A stretch of 64,000 nt of DNA from Viola odorata (lineage: Eukaryota; Streptophyta; Magnoliopsida; Malpighiales; Violaceae), in assembly GCA_963691705.1 (NCBI GenBank), contig OY829537.1:60178304-60242303 (forward strand), given 5' to 3'. The notes beneath the pieces were generated by a model. The model did no database searches and was not told where the DNA came from. It saw only the letters and a list, made by a program, of their open reading frames with translations. Of this stretch, positions 57,414 through 64,000 are shown piece after piece (the first letter of the stretch is position 1; each line of letters begins with the position of its first letter). Made by a program: the position numbers and the translations under genes.

Positions 57414-58839
57414 TGCTGTCGAAACACCTCAAAAATAATAATAAAACCTGCAGCAAATGCACAATTAAACTGTGTATAGTGGTACATGGTCGATCCACAG
57501 AGACTAAGGTGACACTATCTTGTCTTGTGCGGCAAGGGCAAACAGATCAGAACAGTAACAAGTAGCGGGGGGGTTTTCAAGAATTGGTTGATTAATATCT
57601 AAGAAAGCAGTAACAGACAGTAATAAAATGAGTAATGAATCAATAGAGAAGGGAGTTCCCAGTAGGAATCTATCTCGGGTTGCTTTCAAAGTCGGCTGGT
57701 CATTGGTGCAATGATCTTCTAGCCCTCGCTGATAGACGCGCTATAGGGACCAGGTGCGTTTAGGTCCCTGCTTCCTTTCGTACGAGAAACTACTCCAAGG
57801 TACGTTTATGGAGTAGTCTTGACACTTTGCCGTCTCCCAAGGTATGTTTATGAGAGCAATACTCAAAGGCCCATGAAGATGAAGGAAGACGCGTCCAGGG
57901 CGAGACACTCAGTACGTTCGAGGCTCTACCCTGATTACTTACTTAACCCAATCAAATGAAACCAGCGACCTAATAACTCGGATTGGTCGTCTACTTTACC
58001 CTGCAGCTTCGCGTTAGTTATAACCACAGTGATGACTTTAATCGCCTAGGGCAAACAACTAGTTGATCAGGCTAGTAGTAGTCATAGTAGAATTAACAAG
58101 AAATCGTTAAATAAATAAATACCAAACAGGGATATATTAATTTCACTTCGACCTCACAACCTTCTTAAGCAACCTTTGATGATACTACCAAGAACAAATG
58201 AATTTAGCTACTCATAATAAAATTAAAATAAATAAGATAAACAAGTTGCATAATTAAAGAAGAAGAGAGTAAAGAAAAATCCTTAATATTGCCGGCCGGA
58301 CCCAAGCATCCGGTTTATTACAGGGTTGCTGGAGAAATATGGAGGAGAAGAGTGGCGGAAGAAGAAGCTGAAGACTCAACCCTAATTCTAAAGAGTCTTA
58401 TATAGTGAAAAATAAAATAAATAAAAAAGGGAGTCCTACTCCTATTAAAATTGCAAAAGAAGGAAATAAACTCCTTGTTGGAATAGAAGACCAGAAGGGA
58501 ATAAAATCCTGCTGGAATGAAAGATAAAATCCAGTTGGAAATAGAAGATAAAATCCAGTTGGAAATATCTTCCGGAGATTCCTAAAGCGCATCGGAGTCT
58601 TAGGCTGCCGCGTGCGCAACAATGCAGGGGCAAACTGCTGCCTGCATGCTATCTGCCAACTGCCAGGCCTCGCTGCTCAAGTCCGTCCAGAATCCATGAA
58701 AATGCATCTTTTTGATATTTCCTTTCCATAAGCTCTGATCTATAAAATAGTAGGAAAACAGAAGGAGATCAGTAGCAACATGCCCAAAAAGGGCTAGGAA
58801 AGGAATGAGAAATTGGTACAAAATGCATCATATCAAACA
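57414..58839 (-). repeat. 3' LTR of right Athila-like element
   Basis: Starts (minus) TGTTTGATATGATGC at 58839, directly after the polypurine tract, and most likely ends CGACAGCA at 57414 (about 1426 bp). TATA box CTATATAAG on the minus strand at about 58406-58398. The 3' end is inferred from the TG...CA rule, since the partner LTR is not in view. Confidence 0.65.
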
Positions 58840-58875
58840 CCCCCACACTACCCCAATGCTCGCCCTCGAGCATTA
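58840..58875 (-). promoter_or_regulatory. hairpin plus polypurine tract 1 of right element
   Basis: On the minus strand AATGCTCG-AGGG-CGAGCATT (stem 8 bp, plus coordinates 58855-58874) is followed by GGGGTAGTGTGGGGG (58854-58840), directly bordering the LTR. Confidence 0.65.
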
Positions 58876-60474
58876 GACTCAAAACAACCCCTCAATAAGA
58901 ACAAATGGTCTCCCACAAAAAAAGCATACAGAATAAGCACACTCAGCACACAAGCACAAAATTCGGCACAACCTCCTACCTAGATAGCATCCACATTAAA
59001 CCCAAGGAATAACGAAACCAAGGGAGAAACTTTCCCATGTCAAGCTAGTCGCAAGTAATCCTCACACGGAAAATAGTGTTGGCACTCACACTCAGAAAAG
59101 AAATCATGGCAAGGTGTTTACACTCAACAATGCAAATGACAATGCACAAAACCAGATTTACAATAGCGACCTGAGTACGGAGAAGACATGCATGGGCAAT
59201 CATACAATCATAAAAACTTTGCAAAGGGTAGCACAAGAAATTGTGGAAGAAGGAGAGAAGGTTCAAAGAGAGGCAGAGAGAGAAGGATAGAGATTTTCTT
59301 AGCTGGAAAAAGCAAGGTGGCGAGAGAGTCTCCTATTGGCAGCAGCGAGGGCAAGGCAAAGAGCGCTGGATGATCGAGGGGGTATTCTTCTTTATAATGC
59401 TATCAGTCTTCTGGCTTTCTTCGTGCTCTGCTCCTTTTCTGAATTATGCTCATCTTTTGCTAAAATCTTTATTTATTTATTTATTTAATTTTTTTTAAAG
59501 ATTCAATTGATTTTGAGCAAAAGAGGAGTGTACAAATTGTTTTCACCTGACTGACTAGAGCAGTAAAAATTCTGTTGACTGATCGGGCTTAAGCGTGTGA
59601 TTGCTTTCAGTGTCTCGGCCTGTCTCTTCATTTCCATTTTTCTCGTCGAATGACTTGAGCGTCTTGGTCTGGCGGTTCATTACACTGAGGTTCTATTTCC
59701 TTGTTCGTCCCACGGTAGCTTGCCATACTACTGCTTTCAGCATCTCGGTCTAGCGGGTTGATGTCATACTTATGTTCTGGTCATCCGCTTTTTATTTTTC
59801 AGCTTCTAGATCTAGCAGTTTGTCGTCGTGTTTCTGTTCTCAGCATTCGCTTTGGCTTTCAGCATCTTGGTCTCGCAGCTCAGTACCCCTACACTAAAGT
59901 TGTTGTTTCTCTTTACCCCACCTTGCTCACTGCCAGAGAACATCTCTCACCTGCTAAGAATAGAAAGAAAAGTCTCAAATGGTTAGAAGGGTGGTGAAAA
60001 GAAGGTGAGAAAAGTGGCTAGGGCAAGATAAAAGCAAGAAAAAAGATAAGAAGAAAGAATGCAATTTTTTTAATCATTTCATCGATTTCCCACATCTAAT
60101 TATGCCTATACCCAGGGGTCTCATGCAAATCAGCCAGCACAATAGTCATGCATCCACTCAGAAAAAAACTCACGGCATGAAAGTTCAAAGAGCTCACACG
60201 GGTAAAGAAATGACTACAAGCGACTAGGGCAAGGCATGGATATAAGAGCTAACAAGTAGTGTGGTTGTGCGCGTGAATATGTGCAGTGAGATGAGTGCTT
60301 CCTGTTCAAAAGTGCCTAGACCATTCATTCAAACTAAGGGGGTTTTCAAAAACAGGGGCGGTGTCATTTGGGCAAGTCAAATTTTTTCAAAAACTCCAAT
60401 CAAAGGTTATCATGCAAGGGCAAGCAGCATGCAGCAAGCAATCAAACCACAAAAAGTTCAAACACACAAGTGTC
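58876..60474 (-). other. non-coding 3' zone of right element
   Basis: No ORF-1/env-like gene is present here. Degenerate repeats of TTTCAGCATCTCGGTCTAGC (about 59610, 59652, 59740, 59800, 59857) occupy 59560-59900. Purine-rich and A-rich stretches surround them. Confidence 0.5.
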
Positions 60475-60555
60475 CCACCCCCACACTGAGGCAGCGCATC
60501 GTCCTCGATGGGAGAATGGGAAGAGAAGGGAAAGAAACGTGGGTTGCCTCCCACG
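60475..60555 (-). promoter_or_regulatory. second hairpin-polypurine unit and GGCAACCC hairpin
   Basis: On the minus strand, first CGTGGG-AGGCAA-CCCACG (60555-60538), then CATCG-AGGA-CGATG (60510-60497), then AGTGTGGGGGTGGG (60488-60475). The unit repeats the arrangement seen at the element's LTR-proximal tract, shortly downstream of integrase. Confidence 0.6.
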
Positions 60556-60600
60556 AAGCGCCTATTTTTAGCATCTTAGCCTGGACGCTCAGCACATGGA

Positions 60601-61570
60601 TCAGTTCGGATCTGGTGGAGCAACCACCTCGGTCTCCTCGGTCGTGAACGGCTTGAAACCTTTATAAAAAGCCTTCAAACGGTGTTCATTGACCTTAAAG
60701 ATAACACCTATGTCTAAGCTCCGAATCTCGAAGGCGCCATGGTCATAGATGTTCGTGATCACATATGGGCCAGTCCACTTGGACTTCAATTTTCCTGCAA
60801 ACAACCTTAGGCGAGAGTTATATAGCAAAACCTTCTGACCTATCTCAAAAGCTTTATTCACAATTAACTTATCGTGATATGCCTTTGTCTTGCCCTTGTA
60901 GATCAGAGCATTCTCGTAGGCATCATCACGGAGCTCTTCTAGCTCTTGGATCTAAAGGCGCCTTTGTTTCCCGGCTTCATCAATGTCCATATTGACCTTT
61001 CTGATCGCCCAGAAAGCCTTATGTTCGATCTCGGCCGAGAGATGGCACGACTTGCCATAGACGAGTCTATACGGTGTCATGCCTATGGGGGTCTTGAAGG
61101 CTGTACGATAGGCGCATAAGGCATTGTCCAACTTCAAGCTCCAGTCCTTGCTCGACCGATTGACTGTCTTCTCCAGAATGGATTTTATCTCCCTATTAGA
61201 CACCTCGGCCTGGCTGTTCGTTCGTGGGTGGTAAGCTGTAGATGTCCGATGTGAAACACCGTATTGCCCTAGCAGCTTGCTGACTGTGCGATTGATGAAG
61301 TGCGTGCCTCTGTCACTAATCAAAACTCGTGGTATCCCGAACCTATTAAAAATATTAGTGCGCTAAAAGGCTGCAACAACTTTTGAATCGTTAGATCTGG
61401 TTGCCTTGGCCTCGACCCATTTGGATACGTAATCAACAGCAAGAAGGATATAAATATTACCAAATGAGTTAGGGAAAGAACCCATGAAATCGATGCCCTA
61501 AATATCAAATATCTCACAGGCAATGATTCCTGTGAGGGGCATCTGATTTTTGGCTCCTATGTTACCTATG
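60601..61570 (-). pseudogene. Athila-type integrase of right element
   Basis: The core begins after the zinc region: [19 protein letters not shown], with a frame change and a stop near 61365, then [40 protein letters not shown] and [24 protein letters not shown] near 60952 splits it from the C-terminal part ([54 protein letters not shown]). Better preserved than the left-hand copy, but not functional. Confidence 0.88.
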
Positions 61571-62436
61571 GCCTGGCAGCGAGGGCAAGCAGCACAAAAC
61601 ATGTAACTGTCCTTGAAGAGAGATGGCCAATAGAGGTCGGCGTCTAGGACTTTTAATGCTGTCTTCTTGGCCCCAAAATGTCCTCCTTCAGTTGAGGAGT
61701 GACAGAACCGAAGGATGGAAGGAACTTCATCTAGGGTCACGCAACGCCGAATGATTTGATCGGAACAGTGTTTCCAAAGGTATGGGTTGTCCCAAAAAAA
61801 ATACTTGGCTTGCCTCCTGATTCTGTTCTTCTCAGAGGCGGTTGAATCTGCAGGGAAATCTCCTGTGGCACAAAAATTCGCAATATCAAAATACCAAGGG
61901 AATTGAACTGCTTGGGCAAGACAGACCTGTTCATCCGGAAAGGTATCACGGATTGGTTCCAAGGAGTTATCTTGCTGGTGGGGTAGTCTGCTGAGGTGGT
62001 CAGCTACTAAATTTTCAGTGCCCTTCTTATCCTTTATCTCCAAATCGAATTCTTGGAGTAGAAGGATCCATCTAATTAAGCCCGGGTTGGCATCAAGCTT
62101 TGTCAAGAGACACCTTAGGGCTGCATGATCAGAGAAAACAGTAACTTTAGTGCACAAGAGGTATTGGCGAAACTTATCCAAAGCAAAGACAACGGCAAGG
62201 AGTTCTTTTTCGGTTGTAGTGTAATTCCGTTGGGCTGCGTCCATGAGCTTTGAGGCATAGTAGATGACATAGACTTTTCTGTCCTTCTTTTGGCCTAGCA
62301 CCGCGCCTAGGGCATTGTTGCTGGCGTCACACATGATTTCGAATGGAAGTGACCAGTCTGGGGCACGTATAATCGGGGCAGAAATGAGTTTTACCTTGAG
62401 GGTGTCGAACGAGCCCTTACAACTTGCGTCAAACAC
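61498..62436 (-). pseudogene. RNase H and integrase zinc domain of right element
   Basis: The 312-aa open frame has RNase H residues in [40 protein letters not shown] and [15 protein letters not shown], then [12 protein letters not shown]. It passes into the HHCC zinc finger ([30 protein letters not shown]). This block has no internal stop. The TAG at 62458-62460 separates it from RT in the same frame. Confidence 0.88.
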
Positions 62437-62460
62437 GAAATATACGTCCTTTTGCAGCAG

Positions 62461-63821
62461 CTAGCACATGGGCTGGGTAATCTTGGAGAAATCCTTGATG
62501 AACCGCCTGTAGAAACCTGCATGCCCAAGAAAAGAACGGACTTCGCGAACACAAGTTGGATAAGGAAGGGACTCGATTACCTCAATCTTAGCCTTGTCCA
62601 CTTCGATGCCCTTATGGGAAACGATGTGTCCTAAGATAAGACCCTGGTCTACCATGAAGTGACACTTCTCAAAGTTAAGGACAAGCTTAGTCTCAAGGCA
62701 TCGTTGCAAAACTTTATGCAAAATAGACAAACATTTAGTAAACGAATTGCCATAGACGGTAAAGTCATCCATAAATACCTCTATACCTTTTTCGACAAGC
62801 TCAGAGAATATACTCATCATGCAGCGCTGAAAGGTGACAGGGGCGTTACAGAGACCGAACAGCATCCTTCTGTACGTAAAAGTACCGAAGGGGCAAGTGA
62901 AGGTCGTCTTGTCCTGATTGTCTAGGGCAACCGGTATCTGGTGAAAACTAGAGTATCCATCGAGGTAGCAGTAGTGCATCTTGCCCAAGAGGCGCTCCAA
63001 CATCCGTTCAGTCGGCGGTAGTCGATGCAAACGCGCCATCTATTCTGTAAGCGGGTAGGGATGGATTGACCGTCTTGCCCTGTGGTGATTGTGATGCCTG
63101 TTTTCTTTGGCACGACCTTGACGGGGCTCACCCAAGTACTGTCCGAGATAGGGTAAATAACTCCCGCGTCCAGCAGCTTAAGTATCTCCTTCTTTACAAC
63201 CTCCATCATTGGAGGATTCAAACGGCGTTGTGGTTGTTGGACTGACTTTCTGGCATCTTCCAAGTGGATGCGATGAGTGTATAGGGTAGGCGACAGTCCC
63301 TTAATGTCAGCAATGGTCCAGCCAATGACCCGTTTGAATTCCTTGAGGAGGGTGACGAGTTTCTGTTCTTCCTCTGTATCAAGTTTGCTTGAAATAATTA
63401 CGGGAAATGAATCATCATCTCCGAGGTAGGCGTACTTAAGGTGTGAGGGCAAGACCTTCAAATCCAGCTTAGGTGCCTGCACAACAGAAAGAGGGAGTTT
63501 AGTACGTTCAATGGGAAGAGCTGCGTTAATGGAAGGGGAAGAGATAAATGGGCGCACTTCTAGAGCAGTAACAATCTCGCGCAACTCTGGTGGAGTCACA
63601 AATTTAGAATCCAAACTGTCCAGAGCCACTGGTGTGATTCCTCTGTCTAGGGCAACCTGCAGAGAGTCAGTAGAGTATAAGTTAGAAATTTCCTCCATAT
63701 CAGGATCAATTATATCAATGAAATTCACACTGGAAAATTCAGATGGGTAGCGAATAGCATCAAACATGCTGAATTTTATGGTTGGTCCGTCGAATTCGAG
63801 GGTGATGGAGGCGTCACGCAT
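62461..63821 (-). pseudogene. reverse transcriptase of right element, with deletion
   Basis: The protease-RT linker and RT N-terminus are open from 63821 (RRLNPPMMEVVKKEILKLLD, DSTWVSPVKVVPKKTGITI, VCIDYRRLN). At about 63030 a small deletion and a frame change join DYRRLN to MLERLLGKMHYCYLDGYSSF. This removes the stretch that normally lies between them. The rest follows: TTFTCPFGTFTYRRMLFGLC, VFMDDFTVYGNSF (active site), FEKCHFMVDQGLILGHIVSH, SFLGHAGFYRRFIKDFSKI. Confidence 0.88.
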
Positions 63822-64000
63822 ATCTATCTTGGCTCTGGCCGTCTAAAGAAATGGCCTACCCAAGAGCATGTCTGTCGGCTTGGTGGAATTTTTGTCCTCT
63901 ATGCTGATCACATAGAAGTCGGCTGGGTAAAGGAAGTCGCTAACCTGCACTAGAACATCTTCAATAATGCCTTCGGGATATATAACGGAGTGGTCGGCCA
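63822..64000 (-). pseudogene. protease C-terminal part of right element, truncated by window
   Basis: The minus strand reads ADHSVIYPEGIIEDVLVQV, then KPTDMLLGRPFL and a TAG at about 63845-63843, then TARAKIDMRDASITLEF. This matches the left-hand protease (MIYPEGVVEGVLVQV; GRPFLRTTRAK). The active site would be beyond the window. Confidence 0.8.

Larger units (their letters stand above)
57414..64000 (-). mobile_element. second Athila-like Ty3/gypsy element, cut by window end
   Basis: Minus-strand order from right to left: protease C-terminus, RT, RNase H, integrase, a 1.7-kb non-coding zone, polypurine tract, 3' LTR (58839-57414). The 5-bp sequence TGACG (57409-57413) would be one target-duplication copy. 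Gag, the 5' LTR and the protease N-terminus are outside the window. Its proteins align with those of the left-hand element but it has no ORF-1/env-like gene. Confidence 0.85.

Overview
The window reads as nuclear DNA of a eudicot flowering plant. It holds two intron-rich plant genes, plant branch-point and GT-AG intron signals, and about 45 kb of plant-type transposable elements (Athila-like and Tat-like Ty3/gypsy, Ty1/copia, hAT, MULE). Nothing in it is bacterial or organellar. The species cannot be named from the sequence.

Layout: (1) 1-10290 is a decayed + strand Athila-type element: partial 5' LTR, broken gag, protease, RT, integrase and ATHILA ORF-1/env-like region. A minus-strand LTR element fragment (3995-6202) sits inside it. 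(2) 10291-11765 is the 5' end of a hAT transposon with a broken BED-finger transposase. (3) 13489-19777 (+) is a complete 22-exon Argonaute gene of the AGO4 clade (915 aa, RNA-directed DNA methylation), with a probable non-coding first exon ending at 12645. (4) 20927-27989 (-), convergent with it, is a complete 9-exon DHHC protein S-acyltransferase (735 aa, PAT21/PAT22-like). (5) 28345-31481 is a MULE with ~260-bp terminal inverted repeats. Inside it, two copies of one hAT MITE lie head-to-head, each with its own perfect 8-bp target duplication, making a long near-perfect inverted repeat beside the S-acyltransferase promoter.

(6) 32358-49271 is a short hAT element (8-bp TSD AGATAGAA) split by a 16-kb Tat-lineage retrotransposon (32645-48684, 5-bp TSD ATGCA). 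Its gag-pol runs on the minus strand and is broken by several stops and frameshifts. On the plus strand, antisense to the retroviral RNA, it carries four separate genes: two small acidic-tailed proteins (33374-33760, 34316-34804) and two paralogous spliced genes of the 'putative gypsy type transposon' family (35324-37490, 38165-40495). Three of the four have a clear TATA box. These are followed by a 133-bp tandem repeat and a 13-copy array of small palindromes. This is the most unusual part of the window.

(7) 49280-52092 is AT-rich intergenic DNA with at most a gene relic. (8) 52098-55042 is a 2.9-kb copia derivative that keeps an open gag-protease frame but has lost integrase, RT and RNase H (TR-GAG type). 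(9) 55317-55683 is a foldback with ~160-bp arms. (10) 55900-57413 is a decayed minus-strand copia pol. (11) 57414-64000 is a second, minus-strand Athila-like element cut by the window end.

The two host genes are unrelated in function: AGO4 acts in siRNA-guided chromatin silencing in the nucleus, and the S-acyltransferase palmitoylates proteins at membranes. The surrounding repeats are typical targets of the AGO4 pathway. That is context, not evidence of a local link.
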